This document shows, in pieces, positions 28,725 to 41,350 of a DNA stretch of 64,000 nt. This stretch comes from Parapristionchus giblindavisi (taxonomy: Eukaryota > Nematoda > Chromadorea > Rhabditida > Diplogasteridae). Made by a program: the position numbers and the translations under genes. Where the stretch lies: assembly GCA_943737045.1 (NCBI GenBank), contig CALSFV010000208.1, forward strand, positions 248,001 to 312,000, given 5' to 3'. Within the stretch, counting starts at the first letter, position 1; each line of letters begins with the position of its first letter. Under the pieces are notes generated by a model. It saw only the letters and a list, made by a program, of their open reading frames with translations, was not told where the DNA came from and did no database searches.

Positions 28725-31700
28725 TTATCGTCCGTAGGTCATGTATCCGTAGTATGCATTGGGATATCCACCGTAGGTGCCATAGGGACCTGGAGGATAG
28801 GCTCCATAGGCTCCTGTAATCATCTCGATCATTCATGTCAATATTGAAATTAATTAAACAGCATTTACAGAAAATTTTCGCCTTAAATTCAACAAAAAAG
28901 TGTTTGTGGTGATTCATGAAATGCCATTGTTAGAGTTAGTGATATCAGATATGATACGGTATATTGAGTGCGCATAGAACACATTACCGTAGTTGGAAAA
29001 TTTCTCAATATTTTAATTTTATAATTTTATTTTTCGCTCTTATACCTATGCCGTACACTGAATAGACTATAGATATGACAAGAAAAGATTTTTTTTCCAT
29101 ACATTCTTTCTTTCACAACTCAGCTCTCACAGCTCGAATGCTTATTTTTAAGCTAATTTTATTGTAATGATTAAAATATTCAATTATCAAATCGATACTA
29201 ACCGGGAGTATAAGTGTTGTAGTAAGGCATGACAGCTCCCTTATCATAGAAAGAAGGCATCATATACGCATCTTGTTTCGCCTCGTAAGCCTTGTCTTCA
29301 TTACGCTGAAATTACAGTTTATTTTATTTATTTATTTATTTAGTTATTTGATACACCCGTACGACAGCAACTACAGAAGCGATAGGAGAGATAATAAAAA
29401 TAATAGAAAGGACAGCCGTACATCTCTTTTATTACTAGTTTCTCGTAAATTTCTGACCATTTCATTCCCTCGTCTCATTAAGCAATTATAGTCGTGTTCA
29501 GCATTTTCCATCGCTACCAGTCAATTCTAATTTATTTTGATGTCCTTTCACTTTTCTTCCTCTTATTCTTCTACCATAGTAATTGGCTGTGTCGGTAGTG
29601 TCTCTACTAGTACTGATGGGAGAGACAAAAGAAGGCCAATTTGAATTGACTACTAAGGTAGGAGACCATCATGGCATTCTCTCTGAGATGGAAGAAGGGT
29701 TGATCAAGGTCGACAAGAGTATCCTCTACATGGGTTTAGCCCTCCTCTCTAAGAGGACATGGTCAGACAGTTGTAAAGAGAACGGGAGGAGGGTCAAGGG
29801 CAAGATTGAGCATATCCCTTGAGGGAGAAACCCTATTTTGGATCCGAAGAATGGGAAAGTGAGAGTGACTTATTGTATTGAATGAGAATGGGATTGAAGA
29901 CCGGTATGGATCCTGACAAAGACATCTAAGGAATAGTAGTAGAAGAGAGAGAGAGAGTGGGGCCACAAAGTGAAAGGGTCATAATAACTTGATAGTAAGT
30001 AACCTATGGACAGTGATAATCAGTACATTATACCGTATATTACAGTACATTATTACAGCATACAGTATCATGTTCTGTCTGCGTATAGTGTATCAAGGAT
30101 CACTGTTTGTCTAGGGAATGATACAGTTGCATACATATATGCTATAAATTTAGTCTGTCATCTCTTCCGATTTACAGCCATCCCCCATAAATGATGAATG
30201 GATACCGTACCTTTACATAGCAATTTGCGATGAGCATGAGGAGAGCGGAGAGAAGGAGGAAGACGATTCCGATCCATGACGCAATGTAAGAGTAGCCATA
30301 ATGCAATCGAGAAGTTGACTTGAGCACCTGAAATAAGAAAATATTTATAGATTTATTCTGCTAACTAAACGACATTAAAGTGAACATTAGATTTTTTCTA
30401 ATTGCTTGTCACACTGCATGGTCATTGATATTATTTTAGCCTTAAAGTTTTAAGAAATCAGTAAAGAAATCTAATCATCATAATAATGTTATTTACAATA
30501 TATAAGTTTCATGTGTACATCTCATGCCATAATATCATCATTTATTGTGCACTACTCTATTCTTAAGGCAACATACGGTGTTCTTCAACTCTAATTGACC
30601 AATTAGGATTCGCCACTACTTTCCGTTAGAAGTGCACTCCTTATAGCTTGCTCTCAGAGAGAGTAATTTCGTCTCAATGACACTTTTATATTACTGGGCA
30701 TTGAATTTTGATCCACTGCCAGATCTCGCCTTTTTCTCGTATTTTTTCAACAGTAGCGTAAACAAAAAAAGGACATAACAAAATTTTCACAATTAAAATT
30801 AAATAGTTGCCTACTCGAGAGAATATGTCACTAAATGTCAGAACACGAATAAGAGTAATAGTTGTTGTTATCCTCTATTATAGCTCTGAATGACCATCGA
30901 TTTCGTGTTTCTTCTCTCTACTCTGGACTGGAAAGAGTGAGAGAGAGAGAAAGAATAAGGGAATGGTCAGCCGTTCTCATCTCTCTCTTCTCAGATTTGT
31001 CCACTTGAAAAGGGGCACAAAAGCAACCAATTCGAATGGCCCCAATGATTGTGTCATTCGAGTGGGTCATCCATGGTAAAAAGTGTGGGGGATAAGTATG
31101 AGTATACTTACCGGATCCCATGATTTGTAGAAGGGAGCATTGTCAAGAACTTCTCTTTCCATGTGTTGCACGTAATGCCATCCAGCCATCGCTGATCCGA
31201 GACATGCAACTGAAATATGATGATATTAATTTATCATTGTTGACGGTCTTTATGTGTTGTCACTACTTCTTAATAATTGAGCTGCGAAACCATTTCATCC
31301 TTTATCTTGTAGAAGATACTATGTGGTGTTTAAAAGAGGCAAAAAACTTGCAAGGGGACTGGCAAGTAAAAAGTGAAGTGTGCTCGTTTGTTTTCCCGAC
31401 TTTTGATCATCTCAGATTAACATCCCCCTAATTAGAGAGAGATAACGGTAAATAACCACATATAGTCTCCCCATGATGTCCTTGTATCACACTATCTCGA
31501 TATAATTATCATATCCCACGGAGATTTTATTACTATCGTTGCTCTCATTTCCTCCTTCTAAAGGAGGACGAAATATCTAATCATTTATGTCGTGATTGAC
31601 ACAAACGATAACTAGAACCCGGAAATATAACTATAACCCGGAAAGTGTACCGGCTCGCAACTGAGGACAATATAGCCAATGTACAAAGAGATAACAATGG

Positions 31701-34700
31701 CTTTATGATTGTTTCAGGAAAGTATGAGAATGAAATACAGGCAGAATGATGCAATCTTGCCACAGTTTGCCGCATCCGTTACCAATCGGATTGAAGAATT
31801 GAATCTTTTATAGGGTTACTCTATAACTATATAGATCCCTTCCTCGTTCATTCATCTTCTTCTCTCATCTATCTTAGTTTGCGACGCGATCTATCCTCTC
31901 AATCCCTCTACTATCGTTCGTCTTGATCAGTAGATTCATCAGATCTTACCATCTCATCTACTCTCTCTACCTTCCCCTTTCCTTTTCTAATCCTTCCGTT
32001 CTTCTTCTTTCTGTTTCGGTTACCGACCCACGATTGGAACGTTGGAAAGAAGAGGAACAGTGAAAGACAATAGAGACAGAAACAGAGAGAGAGAGTACAT
32101 ATAAATGAGAGAGTAGCTTCAGTTCAGGTCACTGATTCTCTTTCCATTATATTCTTTCCCCTCCAATCCGATGTGTCTACTCTTGAATAAAAGAAGAAGA
32201 GAATACAAGGGACTCTTCCTCTAACTCTCACTAAGCTATCTCTCTCTCCCTAACCATAAGAAGTTCGTCCTTCAACCTCGATTAGTACTATACATATTAC
32301 TGATATGCATTCTCTCTTGTTCTATTTCTGTTGTGATGCGGTGCTAGAGTGGAACGTTTGGTGAATGTCAGATTGAATAGGAATGAGAACACGGAATAAA
32401 AGAAGGCGGATATGAGCATCTTATTTCATCCCCCATTGTCCCTGCTTGCTTGCGGTTCCTTTCTTTTCCTAGATGATCATAGATACTCATCGCATGTCTA
32501 GAAAACGATACGTTCTCTGATTACGTGAACGTTGGCATCCATTTCATTTCCTTTGCCCAGTCCCGACCATATTAGATAAACAAAGATGGACTGTCAAGAG
32601 TGAGAGAGGGAGAAAGGTCGATAGGGTACCCATGGTTGACTCATGCTAATTGCTCCTAAACATACCGCTATTTTTACCTGCAATGACGAGTAGGATTCCA
32701 ACAGTGATTATCAGACGAGATGACACTCTCCAGCAGGCGATGATTCCCGTCACCAGGGCTAGGAAAGCAATGGCAATTCCCACTGCATATGCGATGACAA
32801 GCGCACGAAGGATCCACAGTCGCTGCAGTTCATCACTCGACATCGACGCCTATCAATGCATTCATGGTACCAGTTAATTCAAGTCCCTGGATACCTGTTT
32901 GGCCTCCGATGGAAGGTAATCCTTGTAGTACACACATGGAAGAGTGAGGAATGTGAAACTGCCAATGTCTGTAATGATGGGGGAATAGTATCATCACAAT
33001 GAAAAGGGACCATTCGATCTCTTTCACTCTCTACATGACTTCCTATTAGTGTATACCAATGACAATTGTAGGTACTGCGATAAAGTATCTATTCATTCAA
33101 TACCTCTCTCCCTTTCTCCTAAACCATCGACCCCCTACTATGGCAGATTCACCTTCTTCCTCTCATCTCACGGCCTTTCTCATCTATTCATCTTGGTGCC
33201 ACTGAATGGTTCTGTCTACGATGTTCTATTGTTCTTGGCCCAGTTTGACTTAGAACATTAACGAGACTCACTCACTATATTGTCCCCGTCTCTCCATATG
33301 TTTCATGGAGGGTAACCATTCATGACGATTCATTCAATTCTCATTCGAGAGTATCTCTCTCACATGGCTCCCTCTCCTTCTCACTCTCTCTCTCCACTTT
33401 TCTGAAGAAGGGAGGGTGGGGGGAACCTGTATGACTTGTGAATTGAATTGGGCAGAGTCTCCCCATCGAGAGTGAAAGAGAGTGAATGAATGATTGATCG
33501 TAAAGGCAAATGGCTAACCAGAGGGAACAGCATCATTGAAGCACAGATGAATTAGACCATATGAACGAGAGAAATAGAGAGGATCACGAATGAATGAGTC
33601 CTTCAATCGAATGTTCAATTCTGGATCACGATTAAATGTGTTCACAATCTCTCGACGATTCACCTGAAACACAATAAAATCATTAATATATTACTTACAC
33701 GATAACATGAAGTTGTAAAGATACCACATATTCAAGGTGTATTCTTAGAATCGATTGGTTTGGTGCAAGAAAATGTGTTGTAGTCATTTCAAGGCCAGTG
33801 TCCACGAGGTCTTAGGATCTCCAATACACTCCAATTTTCAAGGTCTTATCCCTCTCGTTCTCGTTGATCGCATGCCTATTCATTATTTCTCAATCTCTTG
33901 CTCTGTCTTTCTAATATTCCACAATCTCTCCACCTTCCTTAGCCTCTCTGTCTCTCTCGATATCCCTCTATCCCTCAATGCATTCTCGCCATCTCCAACG
34001 CACTTCACTTCTGTGTAGTGTACATCGCCTCTCTCTCTGCCCACTTCCTTTTAGATACCGGCTTGACCACAAACCCATACGAGAATAAGGGGAATAAGAG
34101 AGAGAGAGAGAGAGAGGAAGATGAGGAGAAGAATCGAAATGCCGTTAACAGTTAGAGTGAGACGAGCTTGACAGAGATGAATGAACACGATTGATTGTTA
34201 TTCCAATTCAATCTATCTTTCCCTTATATTCCCTTGATTGCCACTTCACCATAGTCGATCCCTCTCAGATCTTGTTGCCCTTATTAAGATAGAGGGGCCG
34301 AGAAGGGTCAACCTTGTGTGCTCAGGAGGTCGAGGGAGGGACTAGTCATGATCTATAACAATAATTTCTGATGGATCAACTTTCCCCCTCTCTTCATAAG
34401 CAATTCGATCGCGTGTGTACTATTTCAATTGAAAAGACACAATACTCATATGCTTTTCTTCTTCTCCTTCTTCTATACATGGCCTACCTTCAACATGGGA
34501 TCTACCACACCAAAAGGGCCAAAAAACAAGTGCGGCTTCTTATTCTCACAGATCAATTGAACAGTATTTACTGACAAACAGCTTCAAGGAAAGAAAACAG
34601 AGTAACAGTAGGCGATGATCGGTGTAAGAAAAGAGTGTGTAAGAGTAGCATCTTATTAGAATGAATGAGAGACAATTATCGGCAATAGAAGAGAATAAGG

Positions 34701-34957
34701 AGCCATTGTGATTGTATTACTCAAGTTAAAGGCGGATTAAACAGCAGCGCAAACTTGGCTAATCGCAGCCATTTAGAGACAGACACACACACTACTGTAG
34801 ATGAGAGATAGCGAGAGAGTCAGAGTACTGATCGGGCATGGACACCACCTACATTATATTCGATCCAATTCGATGTGAAAGCTGCTACAATGACTCCGAC
34901 CAAGCCGAGAATTCCGAACACCGAGGATAATGAGAGAAATAACACGGACGACCACAT
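28725..34957 (-). CDS. Claudin/PMP22-like four-TM membrane protein
   Basis: Eight exons join in frame: 34957-34829, 33663-33519, 32968-32895, 32849-32678, 31209-31112, 30327-30211, 29305-29203 and 28813-28725, 308 aa. The start is the ATG at 34957; the frame stays open upstream, but only through Arg/Glu repeats. TM1 is LFLSLSSVFGILGLVGVIV; the first loop (about 75-80 aa, residues 31-110) carries NRREIVN and CVYYKDYLP; TM2 is LVIAYAVGIAIAFLALV; TM3 is LIITVGILLVIA; TM4 is WIGIVFLLLSALLMLI. The C-terminal tail is rich in Tyr, Gly and Pro. Topology and long first loop fit the claudin/PMP22/EMP superfamily, which shapes cell junctions or assists channels, but the classical GLW..C..C motif is absent. 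Introns reach about 1.9 kb. Confidence 0.75.
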
Positions 34958-36098
34958 TGTATTGGAGGGAGACTCGTCTGTGTGTGCCTGCACACCCTCC
35001 CCCGCGCACACTCTCTCCGCCCCCTTCTCCTCCCTCTCTCTCTCCCTCTGTCTCTCTCTCACTCTCTCTCTCTCCCTCTCCCTTCCTCTCCCCTCCCTTA
35101 CCTGCCTCCCCCTCCCTTTCCCTTGTCCATCTCCCTCAGAGCGACCTTCTTCCTCTTCTTATTCTGCCTTATCTTCTTCTTCTCTCTCATTCATTCCGAA
35201 CATGCCGCTACAGTTTCCTTAGAGAGAGAGAGGAAGAGATAGTCTATTGGGCCCCCTCCCTCTATCCCTTCAATATCGATATGAGAGATATTGTCTATAC
35301 CTCCGTTTTATCTCTTTATATTGTCTCTTTCTCATTCCATTCCTCATTCCGTTCGTAGAGTACTCGAACGGTAGATTGATCTATCCGTCTCTGTGGGGGA
35401 TTAGGGATGGAATGATACTGATTATGGAATATAAGAGGTGAAAGGGAGAGGTAGATGGGAGAAGATGTGGTGGTGAGACAAATATTGTATGAGTGATAAG
35501 GTGTGAGGGTGAGTACACATACGAAAATGGCTTGATGAATGACTGAAGGAGGAAATGAGCCTAAACTGTTCATACAGCGATACTTCATAGAGAAAACGTG
35601 AAGGATTAAGCCAAGAATAGAGTTGTATATGGTGCCTTGGGCTTCACAAAGCGGCCAATTGGGCATGGTTAACAATAGATATTATTTGTTTTTAAGAGTT
35701 TCGAAGAAGTCGAGAAGTTGGATGATTAGCATAATCAAGCCTAAAACGTGGTGTTAAGTACTATGTGTACTTAGTTGTGCAAGAATTGGCAATATGATAT
35801 AGAGGAAAAAGACCAGTATTTTTTTTATTCTTTTTCTACTTTACACTCATATTCACTTATATCTTAAAATGTATACTTCGTAAGGTCGGGGTAGTATTAG
35901 AGATATCGACAAGTGCAAGATCACGGCGGCTCAATGATAGTAACTAAGAAGCTCTTGCCGGAGAAAGGAAGTATCGCAAACTGAGTGATGATAAGCACTA
36001 AAACATCTAGGTTCTCCCAGCGCGAAAGTTGACTACGGTATATCTGGGCGCTCGCTTCTGATTAGACCTATCATCGAGTTTTACGATTCGCGAGACAT
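34958..36098. other. Upstream region of the claudin-like gene
   Basis: A CT-rich tract at 35000-35150 is followed by AT-rich DNA. Overlapping open frames at 34930-35360 are Pro/Ser/Leu products of the CT tract. No gene recognised. Confidence 0.5.
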
Positions 36099-36171
36099 GC
36101 CGATATGGCTTAGTGGGTAGAGCTTTTGTGTATCTATCCGAACCTCGTAGGTTCGAATCCCGCCTAGTGCA
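36099..36171 (+). mobile_element. tRNA-like sequence (tRNA pseudogene or SINE head)
   Basis: It contains an A-box-like TGGCTTAGTGGGTAGAGC and a perfect B-box GGTTCGAATCC at tRNA spacing. The acceptor ends (GCCGATA / CTAGTGC) and the anticodon stem do not pair, so a functional tRNA is unlikely. It lies at the edge of the repeat island, which favours a tRNA-derived SINE. Confidence 0.55.
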
Positions 36172-36529
36172 AATCAACTTTGCCGATTTTTCGTAATGCA
36201 AGAGGCTTCAAGCCAAAGTTAAATGTAGGGATTTCTCTTCATTGAACCGCCGTGAAGATGACTGTTATGTAAAACAATAAACAGAGTGAAATAAATAGCG
36301 AGATTATGCCTTTGTCGGTATCCCTTTGCCGCAAGTTCCAAACCATTTGCAGAATTTCATCAATTTTTAAAAATGCACCCTTCCCTGCACGGGCCTGATG
36401 GTTCATTAATGTTTCCTGCGATCAATAGGCAGAATCATCTTTAAATAAATTGTGTGCGGAAGGTAGAATAAGTGTTGATACCTTTCAGTCTTCACCGTCT
36501 GTTCACGAAAATATTCGCGGATCTCCACC

Positions 36530-36643
36530 TTAAAGAGAGCTCACTCAATGGTCTCTTCATTGCGCACACCATTTTCTGTTCTCTAACAACGAGAGTGCAT
36601 TGTGCGTCGAAGAGACCATTAAGTGAGGTTACGCTGCCTTTAA
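36530..36643. mobile_element. TTAA-flanked MITE, copy 2
   Basis: Related to 13255-13375: shares TCTCTTCATTGCGCAC and TTCTGTTCTCTAAC..ACGAGAG, has inverted ends with paired ATGGTCTCTTC / GAAGAGACCAT, and is bounded by TTAA at 36530-36533 and 36640-36643. Probably the same non-autonomous piggyBac-like family. Confidence 0.65.
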
Positions 36644-36703
36644 ATTGAACAATTTCAACTCAACTGAGGCTGTCAACTTTTACTCATCGTTCGTTGTATT
36701 ATA

Positions 36704-37306
36704 CAATCCCGCACGTTCGCGCTCGCTAAACGCGGCCCCCCGCGGTACGCGGGGGGGGGGGCATCATGCCGCATCGATGAATAATTTTTTTCAAACATTT
36801 CATTGCTTGTGATCGTTGCATCATCAGATAATATTAATATCACCGCAGAAACAAAAATTTTTGGTTGAGTGTGGACAGCGTCACACAGCCAGCCGTGCCC
36901 CCGAAACGCGGCATGATGAGGCCCGCTGCGTGCCGCATCATGCCGCATCGAATAAATTTTTTATTCAAACATTTCATTGGTTGCGATCGTTGCATCATCA
37001 TGTCCGCACCCTTATTTGATGATGCAACTATCAAAAACAACGAATAGTTTTAAAAAATATTCATCGATGCGGCATGATGCGGCACGCAGCGGGCCCTGTG
37101 GGGCCGCAACCTGCCGCGTTTAGGGAGGGCGAACATGCGACGCTGTCCACACTCAACCAAAAATTTTCGTTTCTGCTGTGATATTAATATTATCTGATGA
37201 TGCAACGATCACAACCAATGAGATGTTTGGAGAAAAAATATTCACCGATGCGGTATTATGCGGCACCCCGCGGGCCGCGTTTAGGGAGCGCGAACGTGCG
37301 GGACTG
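36704..37306. mobile_element. GC-rich fold-back element with TA target sites (Tc1/mariner-like MITE)
   Basis: The ends are inverted: left CAATCCCGCACGTTCGCGCT, right (complement) CAGTCCCGCACGTTCGCGCT, each flanked by TA (36702-36703 and 37307-37308). The two halves pair over about 270 bp each, around a centre near 37020. Each half also holds two related sub-units ending in GCGGCATGATGCGGC-type sequence. No transposase is encoded. A CAGT start with a TA duplication is typical of Tc1/mariner-class elements. Confidence 0.75.
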
Positions 37307-37744
37307 TATATCAGTTCTAAACTGTGGGCCTGTCTGAAAACACAATTCAAGATACAAAACAATTATATAAATTATACCTTTTTTTTATTTATTTCTCCCT
37401 GATCAAAATGATAAATGCCATCATAAAAAAGTACAGAACGCATTATGAGAAAAATATTGCTTAATAATGTACACGAATCAATAATACGAGCAGGTATTAT
37501 TCATTTATTTTACAACAGTCTGAAATCGCGTCTACTACTCCGATCACAACTGATCCCTCATTGTCACCCACTGCACTATCTGGACACGAGCTAAAAGTAT
37601 GGAAACAAATACGAAGTTTTAAGAATAAGATAGAGGGAGAGGGGATGAAGAGAAACTTGTTAGCAAAAGATTCTCCATGGGATTCGAAAAAAGAGGTCGC
37701 GTTTGCCAGACAACTTCTCCATGCGCCATATCAATAAATTGACT

Positions 37745-38030
37745 TACAAGGGAATGGTAAACCATCTTCGTAGGGTTATGATTAGTGATAAATATATACC
37801 GTTTGAACCGCGTTGTGATTCTGATGAGACCCGTTTGAAATCTCAAATGTCTACGAGCTTTCAGAAAATCGATAATGAAGATCGCCAAATCCAAGGCGAG
37901 ATTAACTTTGCTTTCCGCTCCCACCTCACCGACCCTGGTGAGGCATCAGAATCACATGGCGGTTCGAATGGGATATGTCACTAATCATAACTCCTCGGGG
38001 ATGGTTTACCATTGTCATATTTTCGACGGC
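37745..38030. repeat. Imperfect inverted repeat (fold-back element)
   Basis: The left arm starting near 37752 (AATGGTAAACCATC..GTTATGATTAGTGA..TGTGATTCTGATG) pairs with a right arm ending near 38016 (..GATGGTTTACCATT). The arms are about 75 bp with roughly 80% identity by eye, separated by about 110 bp. Frames in the arms look alike only because the arms are copies. Probably a degraded MITE. Confidence 0.6.
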
Positions 38031-38330
38031 GTCGACCGCATTCACACGATGCACCTGCGAAAAATGAGACCATTCAAATAAATTAAACTTTGCAGAATTA
38101 AATTGCATTAATGCAAATTCTATTACAAGGTTGATTTTTTTCCAAAATTGAGTGGGACGCTCAACCATTTCATTCTTCTACAGTGTGTGAGACCTTTCCA
38201 ACAAGTCAGAGCATATATATCGTATAATAATAATAATAATTTATCGATTCTTGAACAAGAGAAAGTAACGATATTCTGTAAATAATAAATAATGAATAAA
38301 ATATGAAGAACGACGAAAATGCTGCGATAT

Positions 38331-38993
38331 CTAGATCACAGCTTTGATACTATTACGAAAGACTGCGGGGTTGGGTGAATTTACAATAGATGAATCAAGA
38401 GTATTCCATTTATTAACAATTCTATTAGACAAGAAATGTCTAAATCTACGACTGGAAATCCTATGAAAGAGTAGCTTTTGGGGGTGTCCACGGGTTCTGT
38501 GGAGTGAATTGGAGAAAAGGAACATTTTGCGTGGGTCGATATCGATAAAACCGTTAATGATCTTAAAGGTTGTGGTCAGATCAATGATGTCTCTACGGGT
38601 GGAAAGGGATTGAAGGTCGAGCAGGGACAGCCTGTGAGGATAGTCGATATAAGGGATGCCACATCTACGAAGAACGATTCTGGAATAAGTTTTGAGGACA
38701 GATTCAACATGCAGTTGCAATGACGAGGACGACGGGGACCAAAGTTCACTACAGTACTCGAGCAAGGGACGGACATAGGTACAGAATAGACGACTGTATA
38801 AAGATACACTACGAGAAGTAAACGATCGATAGATATAGCAACATCTTGATTTAGCTTTACTTACTATGTTAGCTATGTGCTCACTAAAATCAAGGGAATT
38901 GTTGTAAGTTATTCCAAGATCTTTGAATTGTGATACTACTGGGAGGGGGTTATTGTCAATAGTGAACTTGAGGGTGGTGATCGTATCACTTTA
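38331..38993 (-). pseudogene. 5'-truncated non-LTR retrotransposon, C-terminal end of reverse transcriptase ORF
   Basis: The minus strand encodes about 220 aa uninterrupted to a stop at 38331. Landmarks typical of the C-terminal end of CR1/L2/Jockey-clade polyproteins: FKDLGITYNNSLDFSEHI, IVSKAKSRCCYIYR, YVRPLLEYCSELWSPSS, HRLSLLDLQSLSTRRDIIDL, and FLSNRIVNKWNTLDSSIVNS. Homology begins abruptly at about 38993, next to the 3' end of the Lys-rich gene; the endonuclease and catalytic YxDD part are missing. A TAA/TTA microsatellite at about 38222-38242 may be the 3' tail. The open frame suggests a recent insertion. Confidence 0.85.
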
Positions 38994-39038
38994 TCCAAAA
39001 AAAAGTAAAGTACGAAGATGAATGTGTGGAGGGTTCAT

Positions 39039-40562
39039 TCAATCTTTCTTCTGCTGTGGCGTCGGCTTCGCATTATCGTTCTTCTGAAAAGATTAAAGAT
39101 AAAATTCAAAGATTAAATGTAAACGATAATTTAGACGACTGACGAAAGTACCTTTGCTTTATCATTTGATAGCTTGGCAGCCTCTTTCTTCTCCTTCTTA
39201 TGCGATTGTTCTTGATCGTTCTCACTATCCTGAAAAAAATATTTATAAAGTGATAAAACTAATAAGTATCAATGTTTAAAAAAAATCAGATTCATTAATT
39301 ATGAATGAGCTATCAATTGGAATAGATTGAAAAAATTGCGAATTATTTGATAAATTACGCTCTCCGTTCTGATCATGACCATACAGACATATAGACAAAT
39401 ATAAAACGTGACCGGACCGGAGAGTGAGATCAAAATTCGGTTTTTATCTTAAGAAATACTCACGTAGCTGCCCAGATCATCGGCTCCAAAGTGAACGTCC
39501 TTCTTTCTGTTGACCTGTCCTCGTTCAGAAGTCTAATGAAGAGAAGAGTTTTTGATATATATTAAGAATATTGCTTATTCACATTTTATTTTGAATAAAC
39601 CTATGAGTTCACAGCTCGGAAGAAAGAAAAGAAATTAATAACTTTGCAATAGGATATACTTTTGTGTTATTCTTGTTAATGGGAGCTGGATTATCAGACT
39701 TCACCTTTTTTTGTTCATCTTTCTTTACGACGGATGGATCGGCCGGTTCGGGCTGCAAGAAAAAGGACAAAAGTAAAAAAATAAATGAATTAGATGCTTT
39801 TGATGATTTTTGAGAAGATTAATTTCATAGCTGATTATTATAACAATTGAAATAATCCATTACATCAGGCAGAGGTCCACGGGATCTCAGAGGATAACGA
39901 TCTTGCTGATTGTGAGCCTCGGAGGGCTGAAATGACCCGTTGCGTCAATTGCAAAAAATACTACATTGATATTCGTCGAACACCAGCGTATTTTATTTAG
40001 AACGTTAACAAATATTTTAAATTTATTACCTTTTTAGTTATAACCTTCTTTGACTTTGTAGACGTGGAGGCCTGAAATGTCCCGTTGTGTCAATTGCAAC
40101 AGATTCTACATTGATATTTGCTATACAGAATATTTTACATCAATTATTTTTAAAAAAACAATCATTTGAAATTGAGGAGGCGATAATAAAAAGTTATGAA
40201 GAATGTCCTAGATTTGTTTCTTAAAGATAAATATATCATTACCTTCTTACGAGCGGCCCCACCAGTGCGATCAGTCTTCTTATCATTCTGTACATCTTTC
40301 CCCTGAAATGTTCCGTTGCGTCAATTGCAAAAAATCTACATTGATATTCACTGAAAAAAATTAATAAAGAAATTAAATACATTTTAAAAATACACTTACA
40401 CTTTTCTTATTTCTGGCCACACGCTTGAGGGCAGACTTCTTCGACTTTCTAGATGACTCATTCACCTTACGCTTAATTTACGAGTTCAGAACCATAGAAA
40501 GATCTAGACAGGGTTTCACTTACCGGTTTTTCTTTATTTAAACTATTTGGTTGAGGAGCCAT
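39039..40562 (-). CDS. Unrecognised Lys-rich low-complexity protein, nine phase-0 exons
   Basis: Exons 40562-40524, 40471-40400, 40302-40243, 40071-40030, 39926-39864, 39752-39660, 39532-39464, 39229-39152 and 39083-39039 all begin and end on codon boundaries and give 186 aa from an ATG at 40562 to TGA at 39039-39041. The protein is highly charged and disordered: RKSKKSALKRVARNKK, STKSKKVITKK, DEQKKVKSD, HKKEKKEAAK, and a non-basic stretch DVHFGADDLGSY. It has no signal peptide, TM helix or known domain. Lys clusters suggest a nuclear or nucleic-acid-associated protein (inference). Introns before exons 3, 4 and 5 share nearly the same 3' end, a sign of exon-plus-intron duplication. Exon ends fit consensus splice sites at all eight junctions, which supports a real gene. 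Confidence 0.65.
39927..40350 (-). repeat. Shared intron 3'-end repeat (three copies)
   Basis: Positions 39927-39978, 40072-40120 and 40303-40350 carry nearly the same roughly 48-bp sequence, each at the 3' end of an intron of the Lys-rich gene. Read on the gene strand it is GAATATCAATGTAG, then TGCAATTGACGCAACGG, then CATTTCAG. The other introns of the gene lack it. Confidence 0.8.
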
Positions 40563-41340
40563 AATCAATCTTCTTTAGTTGGAATACACTTGAGGGGTGC
40601 CGACCAACCTGCGATTAGCCGGGGAGAAACTAAGAATGAATGGTGAATGATAATGGCAATGATGAAAGAGTGCATGTTTGTGCAATAATGATAAAGAAAT
40701 AGTATGTGAAATGAAGAGGTTAATCATTAATCGATTAGGAGTGCACAAATCATAATCTTATCAGTTTTCATTTTTTGTGTACGTTTCTCTCATGAACGGT
40801 CCATCGGAGGTTGAATCGATGAAACCATATACTTTCTGATGTCTATGCTAGGAAAAGAAGTACTGGGAAACAGAAAATGAGGAAAAAACACAATTATAAT
40901 TTAAACAATCGATCATACGAGATATACAAGATATTACAATTAGTGCACTTTTATCTATTCTTCAAGGTATTCTTCGCTAAAGTTGTTGTTGTTCTCTCTC
41001 ACTCCTTCTACCTTTTACCCTTCTCTCTCATTGTCAAGTTTGTCTACCACCTCTAATCTTTGAACTTTCTTTGTGCATTTACATATCATTGTTGTTGTCT
41101 AGTCCTTCATCCATTGTCATCCAATTTCTATATGATTATCATATACAACATGTTCTCATTCTTATTCATCTCGTCTATTATTCGCGGTCGTACCGTCCTC
41201 TTTTCATCGTAATCACGTAAGTCCTAGTTTTAACTTCATCTTTGATCTTTACCTTTTTGTTCTCTTGCTCTTCTCAATGATATTCTAAATTTGTGATTCT
41301 CCTCATTGACCTCACTCTTAATTTCTGCTTCTTTCTTTGT
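40563..41340. other. Intergenic, no gene seen
   Basis: Upstream of the Lys-rich gene. AT-rich, no repeat or coding signature recognised beyond short CT-rich runs near 40990-41040. Confidence 0.5.
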
Positions 41341-41350
41341 CAACAAGAAA

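Noticed and set aside
34930..35358. Three overlapping plus-strand ORFs up to 142 codons
   Set aside because: All derive from the CT-rich tract; they oppose the first exon of the claudin-like gene.
37619..38168. ORFs of 68-101 codons on both strands
   Set aside because: They lie in the arms of an inverted repeat and resemble each other for that reason only.
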